The notes beneath the pieces are model-generated. The model did no database searches and was not told the origin of the DNA. It was given only the letters and a program-made list of their open reading frames with translations. 9,909 bases of DNA from Fidelibacterota bacterium REDSEA-S14_B6 (GTDB taxonomy: Bacteria > Fidelibacterota > Marinisomatia > Marinisomatales > S15-B10): positions 1 through 9,909 of the forward strand of contig LUOC01000072.1 in the NCBI GenBank assembly GCA_001626655.1, written 5' to 3'. Positions 1 through 6,147 of the stretch are shown here, in pieces. The position numbers and the translations under genes were made by a program. Every line of letters begins with the position of its first letter. Positions within the stretch are counted from its first letter, which is position 1.

Positions 1-618
1 CTTCTCGCCGAAGCTCTCCCGGCGGTGCAGAGTCACCAGAACCTTGTTTCCGTACTTCACTTGAAGATTCCGCCCGAGACAGGCGTCCACAACCGTGTTT
101 CCTGTCACCAGAATACCGTCACACCCTTCTGCCTCGAGGTTTTTTTTCGCCGTTGATGTCGGCACCCAGTTGAGGCGGGCGACTCTGGAGATGAGCTGCC
201 GGTTCAGCTCTTCAGGAAAGGGGGCGGCGAGATCGTGAGTTCGCAGTCCTGCCTCCACGTGTCCGACGGGCAGTCCGTGGTAAAAGGCGCTGAGGGCGAC
301 AGCCGCCGCTGTGGTGGTGTCCCCCTGCACAATCACAATTCCCGGCAGATACCGATTGTAATGATCCGGCATCTCCGACACGATTCGGCTCATCACGTCA
401 GAGGGCGACTGCCCTGCTTCCATGATTTCACATTTCACATCAGGAGGAGGCACGAGGGACGCCACATCCTCGAACAGATCGCCGTGCTGACCGGTGAAAA
501 CGGTTGCACATGATAGACTGCTGGAAGCGAGCGCTTCGATCACCGGCGCCAGCTTGATCACTTCGGGGCGCGTGCCGAAACAGACCAGAACATCGACGGC
601 TTTTTGAGATTGAGCCAT
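1..618 (-). CDS. wecB: UDP-N-acetylglucosamine 2-epimerase, C-terminus cut by window edge
   Basis: Non-hydrolysing epimerase that interconverts UDP-GlcNAc and UDP-ManNAc in the cytoplasm, supplying ManNAc-type sugars for surface polysaccharide. The 206 visible residues are the N-terminal domain and the start of the second domain. Visible motifs are CFGTRPEVIKLAPV (13-26), QGDTTT (98-103), HVEAGLR (120-126), PEELNR (135-140), TGNTVVDA (172-179) and TLHRRE (196-201). The residues matching the E. coli WecB catalytic set Asp95, Glu117, Glu131 and His213 are Asp100, Glu122, Glu136 and His198, and the first three keep the same spacing (22 and 14). The ATG lies one base after the stop of the upstream exporter gene, so translational coupling is likely. 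About 45% of a usual 360-380-residue protein is missing beyond the left edge; nothing visible is broken. The family assignment is very secure; the sugar pathway it serves is inferred. Confidence 0.94.
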   Translation of the reverse strand, partial: MAQSQKAVDVLVCFGTRPEVIKLAPVIEALASSSLSCATVFTGQHGDLFEDVASLVPPPDVKCEIMEAGQSPSDVMSRIVSEMPDHYNRYLPGIVIVQGDTTTAAAVALSAFYHGLPVGHVEAGLRTHDLAAPFPEELNRQLISRVARLNWVPTSTAKKNLEAEGCDGILVTGNTVVDACLGRNLQVKYGNKVLVTLHRRESFGEK

Positions 619-619
619 C

Positions 620-2458
620 TTATCCGCCACCCGAAATTTCACCGAACTGGACGTTATAGAGTTGACGGTAATGGCCGCCGTTCTCCATCAACTGTTCGTG
701 TGTTCCCGACTCCACCACCTTCCCCGCTGCCAGCACAATGATCAGATCGGCGTTCACCACCGTGGAGAGGCGGTGTGCGATGACAAAAACAGTCCTGTCC
801 TGCATCAAATGCTCGATCGCTTCCTGCACCTTCTTCTCCGATTCGCTGTCGAGGGACGAGGTCGCCTCATCCATGATAAGGATGGGCGGATTCTTCAGCA
901 GTGCTCTTGCGATAGCGAGGCGCTGGCGCTGACCGCCCGAAAGTTTCACGCCGCGGTCACCGATCACTGTCTCGAAACCGTCGGGCTGTTCTTCGATAAA
1001 ATCGAGGGCGTTGGCGGCGACGGCGGCCTCCCGCAGTGCCTCCACTGAAATTCCGCTCTGGCCGTAGGCGATGTTGCTGGCGATAGTGTCGTTGAAAAGA
1101 ATTGTCTCCTGCGGCACGATACCCATAAGGTCTCTCAGAGACCTCTTCTGCACCCTTCGGACATCGTGTCCGTCTATTTCCACCGCTCCCTTGGTCACCT
1201 CAAAGAAGCGTGGAATGAGGTCGGCAATCGTCGATTTCCCGGCGCCGCTCTCTCCCACCACGGCCACCACCTTCCCGCGCTCAATCGTGAAAGTGACGCC
1301 GCTCAGCACCTCTGGCTCGTCCTCGGCATAGGAGAAGTGCACGTCCTTGAACGACACCTCTCTATCGAAACCTTCTATCGCCACAGCGTTCTCCGCATCG
1401 ATGATGGCAGACTTGGCATCGAGTATTGAGTAAACTCTCTCGGCAGAAGCGAGAGCCGTCTGAATTTCCGCATTTACCGTGTTGAGGCTTTTGATGGGAT
1501 TAAGAATAGAAAAGAGCAGGAGGATGAAACGGATGAAATCTTCCGGCTCCATGGAATTGTCGATAAGTACATCCTGCCCGCCGAGCCAGAGCAGGATGAC
1601 GCCCATGGTGACTCCGATCATTTCTGTCACCGGCGGAGAGGCGAGCCGGAGGCTCATCTGCCGTTTCTGAAGGCGATAGAAGGTGAGCGTCTCCCGGCGG
1701 AACTTCAGTTTTTCCGCCTGCTCCATGACGAACGCTTTCACCACACGGATGGCGCCGAGGACTTCTTGAAGAATCGACACGATGCCCGCAATCTGAATGG
1801 AAGACCGTTTCGCTTTCCGGCGGATGCTCCCGCCCACCCAGACCATCAATATCACAGCCGCAGGGAGAATCAGCGTGGCGGCGAGGGTCAGCCGCCAGTT
1901 GATCATGAACAGCAGTGTCATGAATGTAATTATGTTGATGGGCTCCACAAGGAGTTTCTGGAAGCTGACGGAGAAGGTCCGCCTCATGGTTGCCACGTCA
2001 TTGAGGACGATGGACGTCAGGTCGCCGGCACGGGTCCGATCAAAGAACGACAGGGAGAGTGATGTGAGGTGATCGAAAAGTTGATTCCTGAGATCGGTAA
2101 TCACTTTCAGCTGCATCAGCCCCGCACAGAAATTCTTAAGGTAGAGAAATATGTTCTTCAACACAAAGACGACGAAGATCGAAAGGCAGAGCCGTTTGAG
2201 TGTCTCCAGCGGTGTCGCTCCGAGGATCAATTGATTTGTCCACATCTTGAGCGTTTCGTTGGCTGTCCGTTCCGCGGCGCTGAGGAGCCGTTCCTGACTC
2301 GCGAGAAGCGTTTCGAAATCGGTGAGAATATTGGTGATGAACGAAGCGGTGAGCCAGATGGAGAGTGAGTTGAAAAAGACGAAGACCACCGACGCCGAGA
2401 TGGAAACGCCGAGGAGCATCCAGTGGGGTTTTGCCAGTGCAATGATCCGTTTAAACAT
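620..2458 (-). CDS. MsbA-like ABC exporter (fused membrane and ATPase domains)
   Basis: Inner-membrane ABC half-transporter expected to work as a homodimer, moving lipid-linked or hydrophobic substrates outward using ATP. The first ~330 residues hold the six-helix exporter domain, with an enlarged polar periplasmic loop between helices 1 and 2 (about residues 45-85). The ATPase domain follows: Walker A GESGAGKST with Lys408, Q-loop Gln450, signature LSGGQ (506-510) leading into RQRLAIARALL, Walker B ending Asp530-Glu531, D-loop SSLD, and H-loop His562 in IAHRLSTV. All catalytic residues are present, and 612 residues is normal for the MsbA/lipid-exporter type. I start at ATG 2458; an in-frame GTG directly before it (2461) is possible, and no strong ribosome site separates them. 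Tight coupling to wecB suggests a lipid A, O-antigen or other glycolipid substrate. A multidrug exporter of the same fold cannot be excluded. Confidence 0.93.
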   Translation of the reverse strand: MFKRIIALAKPHWMLLGVSISASVVFVFFNSLSIWLTASFITNILTDFETLLASQERLLSAAERTANETLKMWTNQLILGATPLETLKRLCLSIFVVFVLKNIFLYLKNFCAGLMQLKVITDLRNQLFDHLTSLSLSFFDRTRAGDLTSIVLNDVATMRRTFSVSFQKLLVEPINIITFMTLLFMINWRLTLAATLILPAAVILMVWVGGSIRRKAKRSSIQIAGIVSILQEVLGAIRVVKAFVMEQAEKLKFRRETLTFYRLQKRQMSLRLASPPVTEMIGVTMGVILLWLGGQDVLIDNSMEPEDFIRFILLLFSILNPIKSLNTVNAEIQTALASAERVYSILDAKSAIIDAENAVAIEGFDREVSFKDVHFSYAEDEPEVLSGVTFTIERGKVVAVVGESGAGKSTIADLIPRFFEVTKGAVEIDGHDVRRVQKRSLRDLMGIVPQETILFNDTIASNIAYGQSGISVEALREAAVAANALDFIEEQPDGFETVIGDRGVKLSGGQRQRLAIARALLKNPPILIMDEATSSLDSESEKKVQEAIEHLMQDRTVFVIAHRLSTVVNADLIIVLAAGKVVESGTHEQLMENGGHYRQLYNVQFGEISGGG

Positions 2459-2618
2459 CACAGTTTCTTGAGAGAACCTCGGCTATAGTCTATGGCCGGC
2501 CGGTGCCGGAACTCATCCATGACTGAACAAATCGCGTCTGCGGAAGTTCCCTCGCCTGTCTCATAGGCGACAAATCTATTACTTCATTAGGTAGAAATCA
2601 TTATTTTTGAGGCGAACG
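2459..2618. promoter_or_regulatory. Divergent intergenic region with two short hairpins
   Basis: This spacer must hold the start signals for the leftward exporter-wecB pair and the rightward GroES-like gene. Two perfect inverted repeats are visible: CCGGC-CGGT-GCCGG at 2496-2509 and TCGCCT, a 7-base loop, then AGGCGA at 2552-2570. The second is followed by an A/T-rich stretch (about 2571-2608) leading into the GroES-like gene, a plausible promoter or leader. Neither repeat matches the CIRCE heat-shock operator, and neither has a T-run to act as a terminator. I could not assign convincing -35/-10 boxes. Confidence 0.35.
2609..2612 (+). promoter_or_regulatory. Ribosome binding site GAGG of the GroES-like gene
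   Basis: GAGG lies six bases before ATG 2619. The reading frame is open from a TTG at 2607, but the Shine-Dalgarno core overlaps that TTG codon, so the ATG at 2619 is the likely start. Confidence 0.6.
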
Positions 2619-2987
2619 ATGCGAGTCGGAAAAAGAAGAATAATCATCATTGGTGACCGTGTGCTCATCCGTCCGGACGATTCGGCGGAGAAATCTCCGG
2701 CAGGACTTTACCTCCCTCCCACCGTCCGGGAGAAGGAGGATGTCTGGGGCGGCGTCGTGGTGGAGGTCGGTCCCGGGTTGCCGGTATCGGATCCCAACAG
2801 CGTGGAGGAGGAGCCTTGGAAAACGACAGGAAACACTGTCCGATACATTCCCCCGCAGGCGGAAACCGGTGATTATGCGCTGTTCCTGAAAAAGGCTTCC
2901 GTAGAAATCAATGTGGAAGAAAAGAAGTATCTCATCGTTCCGCAGGCGGCGATTCTTGTAGTCATCCGCGACGAGATTACGACGTAA
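2619..2987 (+). CDS. Divergent GroES/Cpn10-like co-chaperonin
   Basis: A 122-residue protein with the Cpn10 pattern: GDRVLIRPDD at 12-21, a mobile-loop-like stretch EKSPAGLYLPPTVREKE at 24-40, the turn VEVGPG (48-53), then GDYALF (84-89) and a C-terminal strand pair KKYLIVPQAAILVVI (102-116). Ordinary GroES is about 95 residues. The extra length here is mostly a polar, proline-containing insertion at about 54-80, between VGPG and GDYALF, plus a basic N-terminus (MRVGKRR). The GLYLP tripeptide region that normally docks on GroEL is kept, so binding to a chaperonin is conceivable. No groEL gene adjoins it; mmsA follows after 65 bp. It may be an accessory co-chaperonin beside a standard groESL operon elsewhere, or a Cpn10-fold protein with a different job. 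Family fairly sure, role unknown. Confidence 0.83.
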   Translation: MRVGKRRIIIIGDRVLIRPDDSAEKSPAGLYLPPTVREKEDVWGGVVVEVGPGLPVSDPNSVEEEPWKTTGNTVRYIPPQAETGDYALFLKKASVEINVEEKKYLIVPQAAILVVIRDEITT

Positions 2988-3052
2988 CTTTTTGAATCTA
3001 CCTTGGCGCCGAGCGATAAGAAGTTCGGCAGGAAGAGAGGTTTACTGTCCAA

Positions 3053-4510
3053 ATGAACTCAATTTCGTTTATCGATTTCGGTGAGAAGGGAAACTGGATC
3101 GGCGGCGCTTTCGCCGTTCCGTCATCTGCCGAAAAGCTTGATGTCACCACCCCTTACTGGGGGAGAACTATCGCCACTGTCCCACTCTCGGGACGATCAG
3201 AACTGGACGCAGCCGTCGATGCTGCGGCTGAAGCGTGGCCGGCGTGGCGGGATACTCCTGTCGGTAAGAGGACTCAGATCATGTTCCGTTTCAAGGCGCT
3301 GATGGAACGGGACTATGACGAGATCGCCCACTTGGTCGCACTGGAAAACGGAAAGACCGTCCCTGAGGCGAAAGGGAGCATCGACCGGGGAATTGATGTG
3401 GTGGAATTCGCTACCTCCTTCACAAACGTACTCCGGGGCGATGTGATGAATGTTTCCAGCGGCGTCAGTTGTGAGGCGCTTTATGAACCCCTCGGCGTCG
3501 TGGCGGGGATTACGCCGTTTAACTTTCCCATTATGGTGCCGCTCTGGATGATTCCCATCGCCATCACGGCGGGGAACTGCTTCATCCTGAAACCGTCTGA
3601 ACAGACCCCCCTCTCGGCGATGAAGATGGCGGAGCTGCTGTCCGAAGCAGGTCTGCCGGACGGCGTCTTCAGTGTGGTCAACGGCGCCAGAGATGCGGTA
3701 GAAGCGATCACGGACCAACCCGGCATCAGCGCTGTCGCATTTGTTGGCTCGTCCACCGTCGCGGAGATTGTTTACAGCCGGAGCACGGCCAACGGCAAGA
3801 GGGCCCTCTGCCTCGGCGGAGCGAAGAATCACCTTATCGTTGTCCCCGATGCCGAAAAGGAGATGACGGTGAACGGCGTCATCAGTTCGTCCATGGGAAG
3901 CGCAGGTCAGCGGTGCATGGCCGCCAGCGTTATGGTTGGCGTGGAAGACGTGGACGCCATTATTGATGGAATTGTGAAAACTTCAGATGGACTGCAACTC
4001 GGTGAAGATATGGGTGCAGTCATCAGCGCTGCCGCGAGGGAAAGGATCATAGGGATGATCGACGAGGCAGAAGAACAGGGAGCCAAGATTGTTCTCGATG
4101 GTCGAAATACGCCGGCTCCGGACGGTTATGACGGAGGTTACTGGCTTGGCCCCACAGTCATCGATTATGCGTCGCCGGAAATGACGTGCGCCCAAGTGGA
4201 GATATTCGGCCCCGTCCTCACCATCCTGCGGGCGGGATCGCTAGAAGAGGCCGTCGAGATCGAGAACGGATCGCCCTACGGAAACGCCGCTTCTGTCTTC
4301 ACCTCCTCCGGGGCGGTGTCGAGGTATGTTTCTGAAAATGCCAGCGCCGGCATGGTGGGGATCAACGTCGGCGTGCCGGTCCCTCGGGATCCGTTCAGCT
4401 TCGGCGGGTGGAACCAGTCCAAGTTCGGGCATGGCGATATTACAGGAACGAGCGGCCTCTCCTTCTGGACCAATCTGCGTAAAGTTACCACGCGCTGGCC
4501 AACGGACTAG
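3053..4510 (+). CDS. mmsA: CoA-acylating methylmalonate-semialdehyde dehydrogenase
   Basis: Cytoplasmic NAD-dependent enzyme of the aldehyde dehydrogenase superfamily that converts (methyl)malonate semialdehyde plus CoA to propionyl-CoA or acetyl-CoA with loss of CO2, in valine, beta-alanine or inositol breakdown. The 485 residues are full length. Visible marks are ITPFNFPIMVPLWMIP (153-168) with the oxyanion Asn157, the cofactor-site stretch LKPSEQTPLS (179-188), the nucleophile Cys288 in AGQRCMAAS, and EIFGPVL (383-389). The general-base Glu found in hydrolytic ALDHs is absent: its place reads CLGGAKNH (253-260), as is typical of the CoA-dependent MMSDH branch. ATG 3053 follows GAGAGG at 3035-3040, a rather long 12-base spacing. 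It could be co-transcribed with the GroES-like gene (65-bp gap). No other valine or inositol gene is adjacent, so the pathway is open. Confidence 0.94.
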   Translation: MNSISFIDFGEKGNWIGGAFAVPSSAEKLDVTTPYWGRTIATVPLSGRSELDAAVDAAAEAWPAWRDTPVGKRTQIMFRFKALMERDYDEIAHLVALENGKTVPEAKGSIDRGIDVVEFATSFTNVLRGDVMNVSSGVSCEALYEPLGVVAGITPFNFPIMVPLWMIPIAITAGNCFILKPSEQTPLSAMKMAELLSEAGLPDGVFSVVNGARDAVEAITDQPGISAVAFVGSSTVAEIVYSRSTANGKRALCLGGAKNHLIVVPDAEKEMTVNGVISSSMGSAGQRCMAASVMVGVEDVDAIIDGIVKTSDGLQLGEDMGAVISAAARERIIGMIDEAEEQGAKIVLDGRNTPAPDGYDGGYWLGPTVIDYASPEMTCAQVEIFGPVLTILRAGSLEEAVEIENGSPYGNAASVFTSSGAVSRYVSENASAGMVGINVGVPVPRDPFSFGGWNQSKFGHGDITGTSGLSFWTNLRKVTTRWPTD

Positions 4511-4564
4511 CTTCGGCCGTTGCGTCTCGACTCCCGTCTCCGGTCAGTTTCAATCTCGAAAGCT

Positions 4565-5248
4565 GTGAGCAAACTCACCTGTCGCACCCACGTCGGGATC
4601 CTCACGCGGCTCCTTGTCATCTCATGCTCGCTGATCGTTCTTGTCGCTGCACAGGACAAGGGAAGAGAAAGTAAATCGGTCCTCTTCGTTTACGGCGGAT
4701 GGGAGGGTCACGAACCTGAGAAATGCCGAGATCTGTTCGTCCCTTGGCTGAAGGACGAGGGGTTCACGGTGACAGCGTCGCCTTCCCTCGACTCCTATCT
4801 GGATGAAGATTTGATGAATTCTGTCGATCTCATTATTCAGGTCTACACGCACGGCGGACTGGCCGACGCATTCAGGAACAATCCTGACTATCAGTTCATG
4901 ATCGGAGGACAATGGGTGGCCCACCCCGGCGGCACAGTTGAGTATGAGGTCAACATCACCGATCACGAGGATCCCATCACTCGTGGGCTGAGCGACTTTA
5001 CCGTCAATTCGGAGCAGTATTACATGCATGTCGATCCCGCCAACGAGGTGCTGGCCGAGACCACCTTCAGCGGCGAAGGGGCCTACTGGATCAAAGGCGC
5101 CACCATGCCGGTGGTGTGGAAGAAAAAGTACGGGAAAGGTCGTATTTTCTACACCTCACTCGGGCACAGCGTGAAAGTGTTCGAGATTCCCGAAGCGATG
5201 GCCATTGTGAAAAGGGGGATTCTTTGGGCCGTCGGGGAGCTGGAATGA
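4565..5248 (+). CDS. Secreted ThuA-domain protein, apparently with an internal deletion
   Basis: ThuA-like protein (glutamine-amidotransferase-like fold) of the kind found with glycoside-oxidising GMC and DUF1080 genes; proposed to act on 3-keto sugars, exact reaction unsettled. From GTG 4565 the protein is 227 residues with a Sec signal peptide: basic start, hydrophobic core LLVISCSLIVLVAA (16-29), cleavage near residue 29. Family motifs seen are VLFVYGGWEGHEPEKC (39-54), GGQWVAHPGG (114-123), HEDPITRGLSDF (134-145), SEQYYMHVDP (149-158) and MPVVWKKKYGKGR (181-193). From memory of relatives, a block of about 25 residues normally lies between the strand here ending IQVYT (91-95) and HGGLADAFRN (96-105); here they abut without a frame change, which would remove part of the core. 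The start is uncertain: an in-frame TTG at 4520 also exists, and neither start has a clear ribosome site. It follows mmsA closely and precedes the oxidoreductase subunit by 30 bp. Confidence 0.85.
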   Translation: MSKLTCRTHVGILTRLLVISCSLIVLVAAQDKGRESKSVLFVYGGWEGHEPEKCRDLFVPWLKDEGFTVTASPSLDSYLDEDLMNSVDLIIQVYTHGGLADAFRNNPDYQFMIGGQWVAHPGGTVEYEVNITDHEDPITRGLSDFTVNSEQYYMHVDPANEVLAETTFSGEGAYWIKGATMPVVWKKKYGKGRIFYTSLGHSVKVFEIPEAMAIVKRGILWAVGELE

Positions 5249-5278
5249 AGGAGCATAATTTTTGTGTGAGATAGAACG

Positions 5279-5851
5279 GTGAACAGGCGAGAAGCACTGA
5301 AGGGCGTCGCCCTGTTGACAGGGGGTGCCCTCTCACCGTCGGTGGTGTCGGCCATACTGTCCGGGATCACAGCTGGCGGGAGTGGTAAGTGGTCGCCGAA
5401 GATTGTCACCGGACGACAGAATGAACTGATCACCACGGTCGCCGAACTGATTATTCCCGCCACCGATACGCCCGGTGCGAAGGCAGCCAAGGCGAATGAA
5501 TTCATTGACCTCATGCTGGCGGACTGGCTGACGGCGGCGGAGAGAGATTCGTTCTTCAGGGGGTTGGAGGAGCTGGACGGTCGGGCCGAGAAATTGCACT
5601 CAGCAAAGTTTGTAAAATGTTCGGTCGAGGGGCAGACGGCCATCCTGAAAGAACTGGAAACAGAAGTCACTTCTCAGAGAGGGGAAGACGGGGGGCGAAA
5701 ACCGTTCTTCAGCCAAATGAAGGAGTTGGTGCTTATCGGCTATTTCACTTCTGAGATCGGGGTGACGCAGGAGCTGAAACACTTTGTGGCGACAGACAGG
5801 TATGAGGGGTGTATTCCGTTCGAGGAGATTGGAAGGACGTGGTCCGGGTGA
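5279..5851 (+). CDS. Tat-exported gluconate 2-dehydrogenase subunit 3-like protein
   Basis: Small subunit partner of GMC-type membrane or periplasmic sugar dehydrogenases. The 190-residue protein begins at GTG 5279 with a twin-arginine signal: NRREALKG followed by a hydrophobic stretch ALLTGGALSPSVVSAI (11-26). The mature part matches the subunit-3 family: ELIIPATDTPGAKAA (56-70), FIDLMLADWL (75-84), ELVLIGYFTSEIG (149-161) and the ending YEGCIPFEEIGRTWSG (175-190). These subunits are thought to fold with the FAD subunit in the cytoplasm and carry it through the Tat pore; the GMC protein downstream has no signal of its own, which fits. The start is fixed by the Tat motif rather than by a ribosome site, as GGAG at 5250-5253 is too distant. 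Unusually, 296 bp of repeat-bearing sequence separates it from the GMC gene. Confidence 0.9.
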   Translation: MNRREALKGVALLTGGALSPSVVSAILSGITAGGSGKWSPKIVTGRQNELITTVAELIIPATDTPGAKAAKANEFIDLMLADWLTAAERDSFFRGLEELDGRAEKLHSAKFVKCSVEGQTAILKELETEVTSQRGEDGGRKPFFSQMKELVLIGYFTSEIGVTQELKHFVATDRYEGCIPFEEIGRTWSG

Positions 5852-5943
5852 AAACCGTGCGTCGAGAAGAACTTGAGAAGCTTGCCCTATTCTCGCGGAG
5901 GAGAGCCGAACAAGATATCGTCCCCAACTTCCCCTCACCTTGT

Positions 5944-6000
5944 TCCTCTCCCCCACTCGATCCGATCCACAGATGGCTTGCAGGCGCTGCGGGGAGAGGA
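5944..6000. repeat. Perfect 10-bp inverted repeat with nested hairpin
   Basis: The arms are TCCTCTCCCC (5944-5953) and GGGGAGAGGA (5991-6000), separated by 37 bp. Just inside the right arm is a second small inverted repeat, GCAG-GCG-CTGC (5980-5990). There is no T-run, so a simple terminator is unlikely. The C-rich arm sits in a CCTCACCTTGTTCCTCTCCCC-like context that resembles dispersed intergenic elements seen in other genomes. No flanking target duplication was found. Confidence 0.6.
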
Positions 6001-6023
6001 GACCAGAGAGTCATGGCGGGAGC

Positions 6024-6044
6024 CCAATGCCCAAAGTTCCACAC
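6024..6044 (+). repeat. Heptameric CCAAAGT-type repeat, short copy
   Basis: Three successive 7-base units read CCAATGC, CCAAAGT, TCCACAC. The core 11-mer CCAAAGTTCCA (6031-6041) recurs exactly at 8591-8601, and the surrounding 24 bases (6023-6046 against 8583-8606) agree at 19 positions. Confidence 0.5.
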
Positions 6045-6147
6045 TTGGGACAGGACTTGAGAGCATATCCTTCTCCCTCGGTGATAGAAGGCAGGTTGAG
6101 GGGAACAAAGACAAAGTTTGTGTACCGCGAAAACTCAAGCGTAATTG

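Larger units (their letters stand above)
5852..6147. other. Repeat-bearing spacer inside the oxidoreductase gene pair
   Basis: No convincing gene lies here; open frames on both strands lack family motifs and overlap one another. The spacer contains a perfect 10-bp inverted repeat (5944-6000) with an inner GCAG/CTGC hairpin, a short run of CCAAAGT-like heptamers (6024-6044), and an imperfect hairpin CCCAAAGT/ACTTGGG (6030-6049). Subunit-3 and GMC genes are normally almost adjacent, so this looks like inserted or expanded non-coding sequence. Confidence 0.55.

Noticed and set aside
2552..2570. CIRCE heat-shock operator or rho-independent terminator before the GroES-like gene
   Set aside because: The stem sequence is not the CIRCE TTAGCACTC/GAGTGCTAA pair, and no T-run follows the hairpin.
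3008..3029. Hairpin GCCGA/TCGGC between the GroES-like gene and mmsA as terminator
   Set aside because: A 5-bp stem with a 12-base loop and no T-run is too weak; read-through of the 65-bp gap is as likely.
3197..3832. Long minus-strand open frame (211 codons) inside mmsA
   Set aside because: It lies fully antisense to a complete, strongly conserved dehydrogenase and shows no family pattern; a high-GC shadow.
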